Shown: positions 17,009 through 26,257 of the stretch, one piece after another
Layout of the letters: each line of letters begins with the position of its first letter
How positions within the stretch are numbered: the first letter of the stretch is position 1
Source of the DNA: JANOBD01 sp031411495
GTDB taxonomy: Bacteria > Planctomycetota > Phycisphaerae > Tepidisphaerales > Tepidisphaeraceae
DNA: 64,000 nt
Direction: 5' to 3'
NCBI GenBank assembly: GCA_031411495.1
Contig: JANOBD010000151.1
Coordinates: 61,398-125,397 of the forward strand
Position numbers and translations under genes: made by a program
The notes under the pieces: model-generated
Told to the model about the DNA's origin: nothing
The model's input: the letters and a program-made list of their open reading frames with translations, nothing else
Databases searched by the model: none

Positions 17009-20000
17009 TCAGACTCTTAACACACGATTCGGGATTGCGACCGTGATCAGGTCGATCTCGCCGGTTCGCGAAAGCAGCTGTTTCGACGTTTCGGCATCGA
17101 GCGTGTCGCTCGCGAATGCCTTTGTCGAGCCATCGGTCAGCCGTACTTCAATCCGTGCGGCACTGCTGTCGTCGAGATGGTAGACGATCGGAGTCGCCGC
17201 GAGAGTGAAACCGAGCGAGTCCGCCGGCAGCGCGATCGTTTGATCCGCGCCGTCCAGGCCAACGACGTCCCAGTCGGTGGCGACTTCAAAGAACTCATGC
17301 GTGTGCAGGAGTATCGGCGCGAAACGGACCTTGCCCCCCGCGTAGCTGACGCCCAGTTCGCCGAAGCGGGTGAGAATCTCCTCCTTCACCTGTCCGGTCA
17401 TTCCTGGTTGCTGCGCGCCCGCGTGCAGCGGCGTGTGCGAGTAGGCGTCGACGGGGAACGCGCCGTACATCTCAGGCGTTTTGTTAAACCCAAGGCCGGC
17501 GCGGACGCGCTCATAGAGTGTCGCCAATCGATCCAGAAGATCGCTTGATGCGCCGTCCGCGACCGCTCTTCCCAGATTCTCCTGAACCGCCAACAGAAGC
17601 TTGGCGACCATATGCCAATAGATGCAGCCCACGCCTTCATAGCAATACATCGAGCCCGATCGGCCGGTGAAAGAATGATGGGCGAACGTATCTTCGTAGA
17701 GGTCGAGAATCTCCTGTCGGCCGGTTTCGAGCGCCTGGGTCCAATCGGAGTGACGCGCCAGTCGATCCAGCGCGGAGCGCACGTCCCGCTCGCTCTTGAA
17801 CGCCGCATTGAAGCGGACCTGTCCGGTCGGATCGCGACTGAGGATGGTGTGATCGCCCGTCTCGAGGAGCTGTCGCGCAAAAGTGCTTCGCAGCACGGAG
17901 ATTCCCTTGACCGCATTCTTCTGGAGAAACCCGGGCAGCTCCTGAATCGGGTACAGCATGAAACTTCGCTGGTCGTCGCGCCAGAGCGCAGATGAGAACA
18001 TGCGTTCGACGACGTTGGCGGCATCGGCCGGAGTCAATACGCCGCTGCTGATCGCGGCGACCTGACCTTCGAGCATGATCGGCAGATGGCCGACTTCAAC
18101 CGCGCCGCCGGCCGTCCCCATCAGGTTGTAGGCGTGGAACAGCCCGTCTTGACGTCTCTGGTGCACGATCGACGCATCGACGTGCTCCAGGCACGCCGCG
18201 AAAAACGCGGCAAGCTGCGCCTGATCGATCGGGACGGCCGTCAGCGCCGGCTTCGCATATGCGGCATTGCGATACGTCTCGAACGCCATGCCCAGCGCCC
18301 GCAGAATCGTCATGCGATGGACGGCATCGTGCGGAGCCGGCCGATTCGCCTGGAGAACCTGCGCGATCTGGCCGAGCCAGCCTGCGACGTCGGTTCGCAA
18401 TTCGAAGGCCGGCGTCTTCTGCTCGGCGAAAAGCCTGGCACAGAACGTGAGGTATCGTCGCAGGTAGCAGAGCGTCACTACGGACAGGCCGTTGCCCACC
18501 AGCGCGTTGTTCGCATCATTCCATTCGGGACGCTGGGTGTTCATCCAGATGCCGCCACCGGGCACGAAGCTGGAAAGCTTTGAGAGCGCGGGAACGAGCA
18601 GTTTCTCGGCGAGATTGACCAGCACAACGTTGCCGGAGTCGTCGCGAACCAGCCGAGCGTCTGTGCCGATCTTGTTCAGGCTCGATTCGATTTCGCGATG
18701 CGTCGGCCAGTCGAAATCGATCGTCTGGTGTCGGTCGGCGAGCATCGCCGCGAAGGGTTTCATGCGATACGGAACATTCGCGTAGGAGAAACATCGCTCG
18801 CCGAGCATCGTCCCGAGGGTGCCGGCGTGTACGCCGTGCGAAGATTCGAGCAGTTTGAGCAGGTAGATGATCTGGTGGTCGCCCCAGTAGCCGATGTGTG
18901 CCCAGGGGTCGTGCGGGTCAGGCACTTCCCACTCGATGCCGTCCCGCAACACGCGATAGGGATTGAACCCGTCAAGCGTTGAGGCATTGACGAACTTGGC
19001 GATCATCGACTCAACGAAGACCGGCGTGCCCATCACGAGTGCTTCCCAATTCTGGAAGATGTCGCGCCAATTGCCCTGGTAGTTGAGGATGGGCGTGCCG
19101 AGTTCGTCGATCACGCGAATCTCGAAGCGATTCCAGGGCCGGCTCGGGTCGCCGTGTCGGCGGCCGAAGGTGAGAGGGAGGTATTCGAGGGAGAGCCGGC
19201 GCAGCTGCGCATCGTTCTGGCTGGAAACCTGTCGGAGTAGATCCGCGTAGCCGATGCGCTCGGGCAGCTCGTCGAGCCACGCCAGGTGCTTCGCGGTAAC
19301 GACCTGGTTTCGTGCGGTGATCGCCCGGCGGAAGTCGGCAACCTCGACAACGTCATTCTCCATGAACACGCCGCCGCGCAGATCATTGAAGAGCACGTTC
19401 GATGCGTGGTGCGCACAGATCGTGGAATCGTTGGTTTTCTGTTGGCCATCGGTATTGGAAACGATCCGGTGGAGCTTCCGCGCCGCCTTCGCGAGCGCCG
19501 CGTCGATGCGGGCCGTGAGCGCCGAAATCGATTCGGTATTGAGCAGGGTTTGAATCTGGATCACCTGGGATTGCGTGCGATACGCGTCCAGAACGATGCG
19601 CCATTGACGCGATTCGCCTGCGTCGAGATCAAATTTCGATCCCACCAGGAACGCCGGACGACGACCGGTCAGCAGATGTTCGTCCGCAAGGGCTTCGCCG
19701 GCGAGGAACGATTCGAGTTGGTCGGCGCTGAGCAGGTGTTTGGTGTCCTGCAGACCGATCTGATACGCGATGTTCGCGTGCAGTGCCTCGGCGGGCTCGG
19801 CGCGATCGATGATCTGCGAGGCGAGCGAGTAGACCGCGAGATTGGTGGGAAGATCGAGCTCGGCCTGCGAGTACGCGTTGATCAGGCAACTGCTGGCGCG
19901 CTGCAGTGCCAATGGTGCATTGGCCGGCAGGAGATTGATCACGCCGTCCACAACCTCGATCGAAAGGGTCTCCTTTCGCCTCGATTCGATCTCGCACGTT

Positions 20001-20473
20001 CGCACCCATCCGAACTCATTACACGCGCTCCACGTGTAACGGAAACTCAGACCCAGCGCGTCGTTGATCTCTTCAAAACAGAGCGCGTTGCCAAGAGTCG
20101 ACTTGGCCAGAGTACGGCGGACCGATGGACCTGTACCCGCAAAGGGTCGCCACAAGATCGGATCCGCGGCAGGGGAAGTCTTGACGCGGAAATACGTCGT
20201 GGGACCCGTGATGGCCCCGTGTTGATGCAGTTTGTCGTCGGTTTCGTACGGAAAGAGCGCACAATCCTCATTAATTCGTCCGGCCGTCAGCGCGCCGGTG
20301 CTCGAGGCGTACATCCAGAGGTCGGTATCGCTGACGACATTCACCAGGAACGGCTTAAGGCGGTCAAAGCGTTCGATTCGATTGGGAAGTGACGCATTGA
20401 CGTTTTCGCCCGAGTCACCGGATGAGAATAATGTGAGAGCATTTGGTGATGGGCGAATACCAATATTTCGCAT
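17009..20473 (-). CDS. Very large (1,154-residue) protein resembling glucosidase/phosphorylase-like six-hairpin enzymes
   Basis: The ATG at 20473 is preceded by GGCGGAAC and is preferred to an in-frame start at 20527. There is no obvious signal peptide, so it is probably cytoplasmic. The middle region holds striking conserved-looking stretches: NYQGNWRDIFQNWEALV, SMIAKFVNASTLDGFNPYR, GIEWEVPDPHDPWAHIGYW and GDHQIIYLLKLLE. These resemble the (alpha/alpha)6-barrel of sugar-processing enzymes, with acidic residues in DPHDPW and WGDHQ as possible catalytic positions. A later part (SGRSGSMYCYEGVGCIYWHM) may be another barrel segment. I do not know a characterised family, so the enzymatic role is inference. 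It is transcribed alone with a perfect -10 hexamer upstream. Confidence 0.6.
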   Translation of the reverse strand: MRNIGIRPSPNALTLFSSGDSGENVNASLPNRIERFDRLKPFLVNVVSDTDLWMYASSTGALTAGRINEDCALFPYETDDKLHQHGAITGPTTYFRVKTSPAADPILWRPFAGTGPSVRRTLAKSTLGNALCFEEINDALGLSFRYTWSACNEFGWVRTCEIESRRKETLSIEVVDGVINLLPANAPLALQRASSCLINAYSQAELDLPTNLAVYSLASQIIDRAEPAEALHANIAYQIGLQDTKHLLSADQLESFLAGEALADEHLLTGRRPAFLVGSKFDLDAGESRQWRIVLDAYRTQSQVIQIQTLLNTESISALTARIDAALAKAARKLHRIVSNTDGQQKTNDSTICAHHASNVLFNDLRGGVFMENDVVEVADFRRAITARNQVVTAKHLAWLDELPERIGYADLLRQVSSQNDAQLRRLSLEYLPLTFGRRHGDPSRPWNRFEIRVIDELGTPILNYQGNWRDIFQNWEALVMGTPVFVESMIAKFVNASTLDGFNPYRVLRDGIEWEVPDPHDPWAHIGYWGDHQIIYLLKLLESSHGVHAGTLGTMLGERCFSYANVPYRMKPFAAMLADRHQTIDFDWPTHREIESSLNKIGTDARLVRDDSGNVVLVNLAEKLLVPALSKLSSFVPGGGIWMNTQRPEWNDANNALVGNGLSVVTLCYLRRYLTFCARLFAEQKTPAFELRTDVAGWLGQIAQVLQANRPAPHDAVHRMTILRALGMAFETYRNAAYAKPALTAVPIDQAQLAAFFAACLEHVDASIVHQRRQDGLFHAYNLMGTAGGAVEVGHLPIMLEGQVAAISSGVLTPADAANVVERMFSSALWRDDQRSFMLYPIQELPGFLQKNAVKGISVLRSTFARQLLETGDHTILSRDPTGQVRFNAAFKSERDVRSALDRLARHSDWTQALETGRQEILDLYEDTFAHHSFTGRSGSMYCYEGVGCIYWHMVAKLLLAVQENLGRAVADGASSDLLDRLATLYERVRAGLGFNKTPEMYGAFPVDAYSHTPLHAGAQQPGMTGQVKEEILTRFGELGVSYAGGKVRFAPILLHTHEFFEVATDWDVVGLDGADQTIALPADSLGFTLAATPIVYHLDDSSAARIEVRLTDGSTKAFASDTLDAETSKQLLSRTGEIDLITVAIPNRVLRV

Positions 20474-20642
20474 GTCCGTTCCGCCTGAATGAAGTTGCCA
20501 TGGGGATCGCGATACGACACGAGACACCGGTCGTCGAGCCGGTTACCCCAGTGATCGGCAGCGTCGCACAATAGCCCTGTGAAACAGTTGCTGCAACAAT
20601 TTCTTGGGTTCTGTCTGCCCTCTGTCGCCGGGGAGGCGCAAT

Positions 20643-20683
20643 GCACCCGAGGACCCCTCGGTGCCCAAACTTCTCAAATTATA
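20643..20683 (-). promoter_or_regulatory. Candidate promoter and leader hairpin of the 1,154-residue gene
   Basis: On the minus strand TATAAT (20683-20678) lies in an unusually AT-rich stretch. The upstream hexamer at 16-17 bases is a poor -35. A hairpin (20643-20664, GCACC-GAGG arms, loop of three) falls in the predicted leader about 170 bases before the start codon. A promoter assignment is plausible but rests on the -10 alone. Confidence 0.4.
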
Positions 20684-20811
20684 GCAAATTTTAGATACAA
20701 AAGTGTTTGCGCAGTGCGGTGTCAGCCAGCATGCGGGAGGAAAAACTCTTCATAACTGCCGGTAATCTGCGTGGTCATCGCAACGGCGCGTCCCGCCTTT
20801 GGCGCGATCGG

Positions 20812-21681
20812 TCACGGCATCGGCATCGGCAGCTGCTTGACGATTTCCACCGTCGCCGGGCTCTTGTTGAGCGTGTAAAAGTGCAGGCCGTCGACGTTGT
20901 GGAACATGAGGTCGCGGCACTGGTTCACCGCGTATTCGATGCCGGCCTTGTAGACGTCGTCGGGGTTCTTTTCCAGGCTTTCGAGCTTGGTCAGCAGGCG
21001 ATGCGGGATTTTCGCGCCGCACATGGTGACGAACCGCTTGATCTGGCTCACGTTTCCGATCGGCATGATCCCCGCGACAATCGGCACGCGAATGCCGAGG
21101 TGACGGCACTCGTCGCGGAATCGCAGGAAGTCGGCGTTGTCAAAAAAGAGTTGGGTGACGACCGCGTGTGCGCCCGCATCGACCTTGGCCTTGAGGTGTT
21201 CGAGATCGCGGCGAAGGTTCAGGCACTGCGGATGCCCTTCCGGGAAGCCGGCGCAGGCAACGAAGAAGTCGTGGCGCTGGCGGACGTAGGCGACGAGTTC
21301 GTCGGCGTGTTCGAAGCCGCCGGGCGTCTTGACCCATTGGCCCCCGGTCGGCGGATCGCCTCGAAGTGCCAGGACGTTGCGGACGTTGGAGTTCCAAAGT
21401 TGGTCGAGAATGCCGCCGATTTCGTCGGCGGTGTGCCCGACGCAAGTAAGGTGCGCGAGTACGTCGATGCCGATCTCGTTCTGGATCTTACCGGCCAGTT
21501 CCAGGGTCTTGGTGCGCGTCGACCCGCCGGCCCCATAAGTAACTGACACATAGCTCGGCTTGAGCGGCTTGAGGTGCTCGATGGTCTGATAGAGGCTGGA
21601 CCAACCTTCCTCAGTCTTCGGCGGGAAAAACTCAAAGCTGATCGAGGGCTTCCCGGGATGGAAATGTTGATCAAGGCGCAT
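20812..21681 (-). CDS. metF: 5,10-methylenetetrahydrofolate reductase
   Basis: A 289-residue protein matching bacterial MetF in length. It reduces methylene-THF to methyl-THF with FAD and NAD(P)H for methionine synthesis. Visible landmarks are ISFEFFPPKTEEG near the N-terminus (with the catalytic Glu), SVTYGAGGSTR, HLTCVGHT, NVLALRGDPP, FPEGHPQC, AVVTQLFFDNADF and VPIVAGIMPIGN. The ATG at 21681 gives the typical MRLDQHFHPGKPSISFEFFP start. It is divergent from the desaturase gene, with a long palindrome in between that may regulate it. Confidence 0.93.
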   Translation of the reverse strand: MRLDQHFHPGKPSISFEFFPPKTEEGWSSLYQTIEHLKPLKPSYVSVTYGAGGSTRTKTLELAGKIQNEIGIDVLAHLTCVGHTADEIGGILDQLWNSNVRNVLALRGDPPTGGQWVKTPGGFEHADELVAYVRQRHDFFVACAGFPEGHPQCLNLRRDLEHLKAKVDAGAHAVVTQLFFDNADFLRFRDECRHLGIRVPIVAGIMPIGNVSQIKRFVTMCGAKIPHRLLTKLESLEKNPDDVYKAGIEYAVNQCRDLMFHNVDGLHFYTLNKSPATVEIVKQLPMPMP

Positions 21682-21715
21682 AGGCTGACTATACCTCGAC
21701 AACCGAGGAAGACCA

Positions 21716-21749
21716 CATCAGTCCATCCGTATTTCCGGATGGACGGATG
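21716..21749. promoter_or_regulatory. 14-bp-arm palindrome in the metF leader/desaturase upstream region
   Basis: The arms are CATCAGTCCATCCG and CGGATGGACGGATG around a six-base spacer TATTTC; 13 of 14 positions pair and the inner nine are perfect. It lies 35-68 bases upstream of the metF start codon and 86 bases before the desaturase start. It could be an operator (repeated half-site GGATG) or an mRNA hairpin. It does not match a SAM or SAH riboswitch that I can recognise. Confidence 0.5.
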
Positions 21750-21834
21750 TAAGAATAATACCGATCGGGTAACACTATCCGGCGGAACCGAATAGGATGG
21801 ACTCGAAGCGAACACGGTTCGCGAGAGGCAACTC

Positions 21835-22806
21835 ATGACGGAGCAACCCAATTTGCAGAGACTAGACGACCCCGCGATCGAAAAACTCACCCCTCACATC
21901 GAACTGAAGATGGGAAAGTTTGAAAAAGCGATCCATCTCGCAGTTGTTGTCCTCCCCTTTGTAGGCGTTATCGGGGCGATGGTGCTGCTCTGGGGCTACC
22001 ACTTTTCCTGGGTCTATCTGTTGACCCTTTTTGTCGGTTATCTTCTCTCTGCCGTGGGTATCACGGTCGGTTATCACCGCCTTTTCACGCACAAGTCGTT
22101 TGAGACGTTCGGCTTCGTCCAGGCGATCCTGGCGATCCTGGGTTCCATGGCCTTGGAAGGGCCGGTGCTTCAGTGGGTTGCCCAGCATCGTCGGCATCAC
22201 CAGCACTCCGACGACCACGACGACCCGCACTCGCCCCATCACCATGGTGAGGGAATCGTGAACATGTTCAAAGGGATCTGGCACGCACACGTCGGCTGGA
22301 TCATGAAGCCGGATGCGCCAGGCCTTCAGCGCTACGTTGCCGACTTGGTTCAGAGCCGCACGCTGCGCTGGATCAACTCGACCTTCTTCGTCTGGGCCGG
22401 GCTCGGCATGTTCATTCCGGCCCTGGTCGGTGCCCTCTTCGGGCGTCCCGATACCTGGTGGTCCTGGAGCGGCGCGCTCATCGGCTTCCTCTGGGGCGGC
22501 GCGGTGCGGATCTTCCTCGTTCACCACGTGACCTGGAGCATCAACAGCGTCTGTCATATCTGGGGCAAGAAGGACTTCAAGAGCCACGACGAGAGCCGTA
22601 ACAATGTCGTCTTTGGCGTCCTCGCGCTCGGCGAAGGCTGGCACAACAACCATCACGCGTTCCCGACCTCGGCCCGTCACGGCCTGAAGTGGTGGCAACT
22701 CGATCTAAGCTACGCGCTCATCAAGCTAATGGAAATGGTTGGCCTCGCATGGAGGGTCCGAGTGCCGAGTCCGGAACATATCCAAAGAAAGCAACTGACA
22801 ACTTGA
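21835..22806 (+). CDS. Membrane acyl-CoA/acyl-lipid desaturase
   Basis: A 323-residue integral membrane enzyme with GAGAGG upstream of the ATG. The three histidine boxes of delta-9-type desaturases are intact: HRLFTH (HX4H), HRRHH in QWVAQHRRHHQHSDD, and HNNHH in EGWHNNHHAFP; an extra NSVCHIWG follows the pattern of the family. Four main hydrophobic segments flank the boxes. It introduces a double bond in fatty acyl chains using a di-iron centre, usually for membrane fluidity. It is transcribed divergently from metF and ends at a strong terminator. Confidence 0.9.
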   Translation: MTEQPNLQRLDDPAIEKLTPHIELKMGKFEKAIHLAVVVLPFVGVIGAMVLLWGYHFSWVYLLTLFVGYLLSAVGITVGYHRLFTHKSFETFGFVQAILAILGSMALEGPVLQWVAQHRRHHQHSDDHDDPHSPHHHGEGIVNMFKGIWHAHVGWIMKPDAPGLQRYVADLVQSRTLRWINSTFFVWAGLGMFIPALVGALFGRPDTWWSWSGALIGFLWGGAVRIFLVHHVTWSINSVCHIWGKKDFKSHDESRNNVVFGVLALGEGWHNNHHAFPTSARHGLKWWQLDLSYALIKLMEMVGLAWRVRVPSPEHIQRKQLTT

Positions 22807-22837
22807 CGGTGGCATTCATCGGTCGATAGAAAAGATA

Positions 22838-22872
22838 AACGTCCTCGCGAGCACCGCTCGCGAGGACGTTTT
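22838..22872. terminator. Strong bidirectional intrinsic terminator
   Basis: A 15-bp perfect stem (AACGTCCTCGCGAGC paired with its complement, loop ACC) lies between the convergent desaturase and oligoendopeptidase genes. It is followed by TTTTC on the plus strand and has A-rich sequence before it that becomes a T-rich tail on the minus strand. Confidence 0.9.
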
Positions 22873-22897
22873 CATTGGCGAAAGATCTGAGGGAGCG

Positions 22898-24703
22898 TCA
22901 GAGCAAAGACTCCAATTCGTCGACCAACACGCCAAGCTGCTTCATCGCCGCATCGACCGGTGCGGGCTTGCTCATGTCGACGCCGGCGTCTTTGAGGATA
23001 TCGATCGGCCACTTGCTGCAGCCCGCCTTCAGGAAGCCGAGGTACGCGTCGACGTCCCTTTTGCCGCCCTTGAGCACCTTCTGCGAAAGCGCGATCGCCG
23101 CGCTCAACCCGGTCGCATATTTGTAGACGTAGAACGCACGGTAGAAGTGCGGGATGCGCATGCATTCGAGTTCGAGTTCGTTATCGATCGCAAACTCCAG
23201 ACCGAAGTACATGGCGAGCAGGCCGCGATACATCTTGCGCAGCGCCTCGACCGTCAGTGGCTCGCCCTTTTCGACCAGGTCGTGGCTGAGTTTTTCGAAC
23301 TCGGCGAACATCGTCTGGCGGACGATCGTGCTGCGGATGTCGTCGATCATCTTGTTCACCAGGTACGCCTTCGCCTTGCGATCCTTGGCGTTGTTCATCA
23401 GGTGATGCGCGAGGAGCTGCTCGTTGAACGTGCTGGCGACCTCGGCGACGAAGATCGTGTAGTTGTGGTACTGGTACGGCTGGTTGCGCGCGCTGTACCA
23501 GCTGTGCATCGAGTGGCCGGCCTCATGCGCGAGCGTGAAGACGTGATCGAGCATGCTCGGCTGGTAGTTCATGAGGATGTAAGGCAGGCCGTCGAAGCTG
23601 CCGCTGCTGAAGGCGCCGCTGCTCTTGCCTTTGTTGGGATAGCGATCACACCAGCGTGCCTTGGTGAGCCCGTCGTACATCGTGCTGGTGTATTCCTTGC
23701 CGAGCGGTTCGAGCGCATCGGTGATCGTCCGCGCGGCCTTCTCCCACTCGTACTCGACTTTCATTTCGCTCAGGATCGGCACGTAGGTGTCGTAGTGGTG
23801 AATGTCCGGCAACTTCATCGCTTTCTTTCGAAGCTGGAAGAACCGGTGCAGCGTCGGCAGGCCTTTGCGCACCGACTTGATCAAATTGTCGTACACCGCG
23901 GGCTGGACGTTGTCGGAGAAGAGCGCGCTCTCCCGGGCCGTCTTGAAACCGCGTGCCTTGGCGTAATAGACGTCGCGCTGCACCGCGCCGTTGTACGCGG
24001 CCGCGATGGTGTTCTTGTGGGCGTCGAACTGCGTGTACATCGTCCGGAACGCCGTCTCGCGCACCTCGCGCGACGGCGATTCGAGGAAGAGGATGAACGT
24101 CGAGTTCGTGAGCTCGATCTCCTGCCCTTCCTCGTTCTTCAAGACCGGCCACTTCATATCCGAGTCGATGAGCTGCCGGAAGATCGATCCCGCCGCGTCC
24201 GACATCTGACCCTGCATCGCCAGGAGTTTCTCTTCCGCGTCGCTGAGCGTGTGCGGGCGATAGCGGATGATGCGTTCGAGCGAGAGCTTCCACTCCTTGA
24301 GCTCCGGGCTCTTGAGGAAGCCGTTCATCTTCTTCTCGGGAATCGCCAGCAGCTCCGGCCGGATGTACGCGGCCGCTTCGCCGGCTTTGGTTGCTGCCGC
24401 GATGTACCGCCCCTTCATGCGCTGGTAGGTGCTGTTGGCCTGATCTTCGCTCGTCTTCAGGAATGCGTATTGAGCGATGCGATCCGACTCGAGGTCGAGC
24501 GCGCGATCGAACTCCAGGAGCTGACGGATCGTCTTCGCGCCGCCCTTGAGCTTGCCCTTGAACTTCGCGTAACCGGGAATCCTCTTCTGCCACTTGGTGA
24601 ATGCCTTCTCCCACTCGGCATCGGACTTAAACAGCACGGTGAGATCCCACGTGTCCTGAGTTTTGACTTGCGAACGTTCGACGAGAGTAACGGGTTGGCT
24701 CAT
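22898..24703 (-). CDS. pepF: Oligoendopeptidase F (M3B family)
   Basis: A 601-residue zinc metallopeptidase that cleaves peptides of about 7-17 residues in the cytoplasm. The active-site HExxH is in LAHEAGHSMHSWYS (about residues 390-403), with the downstream Glu region NYTIFVAEVASTFNEQLL as in the M3 family. The N-terminal helical part starts QDTWDLTVLFKSDAEWEKAF, typical of PepF. The ATG at 24703 (MSQPVTLVERS) fits the family start; an upstream ATG would add a basic extension from an intergenic hairpin region. It appears monocistronic. Confidence 0.92.
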   Translation of the reverse strand: MSQPVTLVERSQVKTQDTWDLTVLFKSDAEWEKAFTKWQKRIPGYAKFKGKLKGGAKTIRQLLEFDRALDLESDRIAQYAFLKTSEDQANSTYQRMKGRYIAAATKAGEAAAYIRPELLAIPEKKMNGFLKSPELKEWKLSLERIIRYRPHTLSDAEEKLLAMQGQMSDAAGSIFRQLIDSDMKWPVLKNEEGQEIELTNSTFILFLESPSREVRETAFRTMYTQFDAHKNTIAAAYNGAVQRDVYYAKARGFKTARESALFSDNVQPAVYDNLIKSVRKGLPTLHRFFQLRKKAMKLPDIHHYDTYVPILSEMKVEYEWEKAARTITDALEPLGKEYTSTMYDGLTKARWCDRYPNKGKSSGAFSSGSFDGLPYILMNYQPSMLDHVFTLAHEAGHSMHSWYSARNQPYQYHNYTIFVAEVASTFNEQLLAHHLMNNAKDRKAKAYLVNKMIDDIRSTIVRQTMFAEFEKLSHDLVEKGEPLTVEALRKMYRGLLAMYFGLEFAIDNELELECMRIPHFYRAFYVYKYATGLSAAIALSQKVLKGGKRDVDAYLGFLKAGCSKWPIDILKDAGVDMSKPAPVDAAMKQLGVLVDELESLL

Positions 24704-24771
24704 GCCGCGAGAGTGTATGAATTTGCGGCCCAAAGGCACGGGCGCGACACCTTTGGCCCGGGTGGCAAAAC

Positions 24772-24803
24772 GAAAAGGCACCGACAATCGCCGGTGCCTT
24801 TTC
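24772..24803 (-). terminator. Intrinsic terminator downstream of the anti-sigma gene
   Basis: GAAAAGGCACCG and CGGTGCCTTTTC form a 12-bp perfect stem with an eight-base loop. It lies 28 bases after the anti-sigma stop codon on the minus strand, and its lower stem gives a U-rich end in that direction. Confidence 0.8.
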
Positions 24804-24831
24804 GGATCATTCTTCAACGACTGGGACCGAA

Positions 24832-25419
24832 TCAGTACGGCTCTTCGAGGATTGTCGCATCGCCGATGTTAACGGTTGGGCCGCCCTGGCTGTTGAGGCG
24901 TTCGATGAATTGCTGGGCCTGCTCCTGCGAGTGGAAGCGGATCTTCATCACTTCCTGCCCGCCGTTGCCGACGGAAACCACATAGGTGCCATGAGCATCG
25001 AAACCGGGCGACGGAGACGAAAGGAACGAACTGGTGCTGATACCGCCCGGCGAAGCGACCAGGCCGCTCGCCGACTGCCGCTGGATCGCGACGCCGAGCA
25101 GAAGCCCGAACGCCACGCACGCCGCCGCCGCGAAAATCGAGCGGACTGGCGAAACCACCCGGCGACGCATCGCCAGCGCTTCGGTCGCGCGCTCGGTTCT
25201 CACCGAGGCGACGAGCCGCTCGACGGCGGCGGAGTCTGAATCGAACGATTGCGACATCGCCGCCAGCCGCAGCGCACGATGGCCGCGGAGCCGATCCAGC
25301 GCCTTCTGCAGCGATGCATCGCCCGCCAGCCGCTCATCGAGCGTGCGGGCTTCTTCATCGCTCAACTCGTGATCGAGGTACATCTCCAGCAACTCGATGT
25401 CTTGTGTGTCTACAGTCAT
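24832..25419 (-). CDS. Membrane-anchored anti-sigma factor
   Basis: A 195-residue protein. The N-terminal part (MTVDTQDIELLEMYLDHELS, then DEEARTLDERL) has the look of a short zinc-free or degenerate anti-sigma domain with no HxxxCxxC motif. A transmembrane helix follows (SIFAAAACVAFGLLLGVAI, about residues 105-123), and the C-terminal periplasmic part ends FHSQEQAQQFIERLNSQ. The gene lies about 100 bases downstream of an ECF sigma factor, on the same strand. By position it probably binds that sigma factor at the membrane until an envelope signal arrives. Confidence 0.72.
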   Translation of the reverse strand: MTVDTQDIELLEMYLDHELSDEEARTLDERLAGDASLQKALDRLRGHRALRLAAMSQSFDSDSAAVERLVASVRTERATEALAMRRRVVSPVRSIFAAAACVAFGLLLGVAIQRQSASGLVASPGGISTSSFLSSPSPGFDAHGTYVVSVGNGGQEVMKIRFHSQEQAQQFIERLNSQGGPTVNIGDATILEEPY

Positions 25420-25521
25420 GGCATTTCTCGCTAACGATTCTCGCCCGGATGGACTCCATCCGCGGCAACTCCACTCCAACCCCGCCCGTCCAGTCGACGT
25501 GTTCTCTATTTCAATAAGTCG

Positions 25522-26103
25522 TCAGGCGTCATCCTGTTGCATCGGCTTTCCGGTCATGTACTGGGAAAGCATCTTTTCCATCCGCCGGCGAGCGCGATGG
25601 ATCCATGTCTTGACCTGAGGCACCGAAGCGTTGAGCTGTTCCGCGATCTGCTGATACGACATGTTCTCGTACTCGCACAAGACCAGTGCTGCTCGGAAGT
25701 GCTCGGGCAGCTGGGCGATCGCTTCGCGGACTCGGACCACCGTCTCGTTGCTCTCGACCGCCACATCCGGAAGCGTGACCTTGTCGGGTGCGTCGATCTC
25801 ATCGGAGACCGCGACCGTCCTGGGCTTGCGGAGCAGCCGAAGCGCCTCGTTGATCGTCGCCCGCTTCAGTAATCCGCCGGGCTCGCGCCAGTCGTAGCGG
25901 TCGCGATGCTTGTACAGGTTCATGACCGCCTGCTGCACCACATCTTCCGGACTCGCCCGGTTCCCGACGATGGCCCGCGCGATCGCGAGGAGCCGCGCGC
26001 TGTGCTGGCGAACGGCCTGCTCGAACAATTCGATCGTGCCCATCGGATTGAGGGGTGGGCTGATGCCGGCGGTTGTCATTTTCTCGTCTCTATCGTCTGA
26101 CAT
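25522..26103 (-). CDS. ECF-type RNA polymerase sigma factor
   Basis: A 193-residue protein with sigma region 2 (HSARLLAIARAIVGNRASPEDVVQ, then NLYKHRDRYDW) and region 4 (LPEHFRAALVLCEYENMSYQ, then QIAEQLNASVPQVKTWIHRA). It would direct RNA polymerase to promoters for an envelope or stress response. The exact start is uncertain: in-frame ATGs lie at 26103 and 26079, and neither has a strong ribosome binding site. The membrane anti-sigma gene follows on the same strand. The divergent plus-strand gene at 26258 may be a target, which is conjecture. Confidence 0.87.
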   Translation of the reverse strand: MSDDRDEKMTTAGISPPLNPMGTIELFEQAVRQHSARLLAIARAIVGNRASPEDVVQQAVMNLYKHRDRYDWREPGGLLKRATINEALRLLRKPRTVAVSDEIDAPDKVTLPDVAVESNETVVRVREAIAQLPEHFRAALVLCEYENMSYQQIAEQLNASVPQVKTWIHRARRRMEKMLSQYMTGKPMQQDDA

Positions 26104-26257
26104 GCGCGGCATCCGGTGGAGTTGCAGTGGCGAATCTTTGTTCTGCGAGGCAATTTGCCGGGCCCGGCCGAAAACCCGCCTCGAAGTTTCCTGACACAAC
26201 ACTATAGTCTATCGGACCTTGCACCAACCTTTCAGACCTTTGTCACAAGGAGCAGTG

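Noticed and set aside
19286..20392. Antisense frame within the 1,154-residue gene
   Set aside because: It contains no recognisable domain and lies opposite a well-patterned coding sequence.
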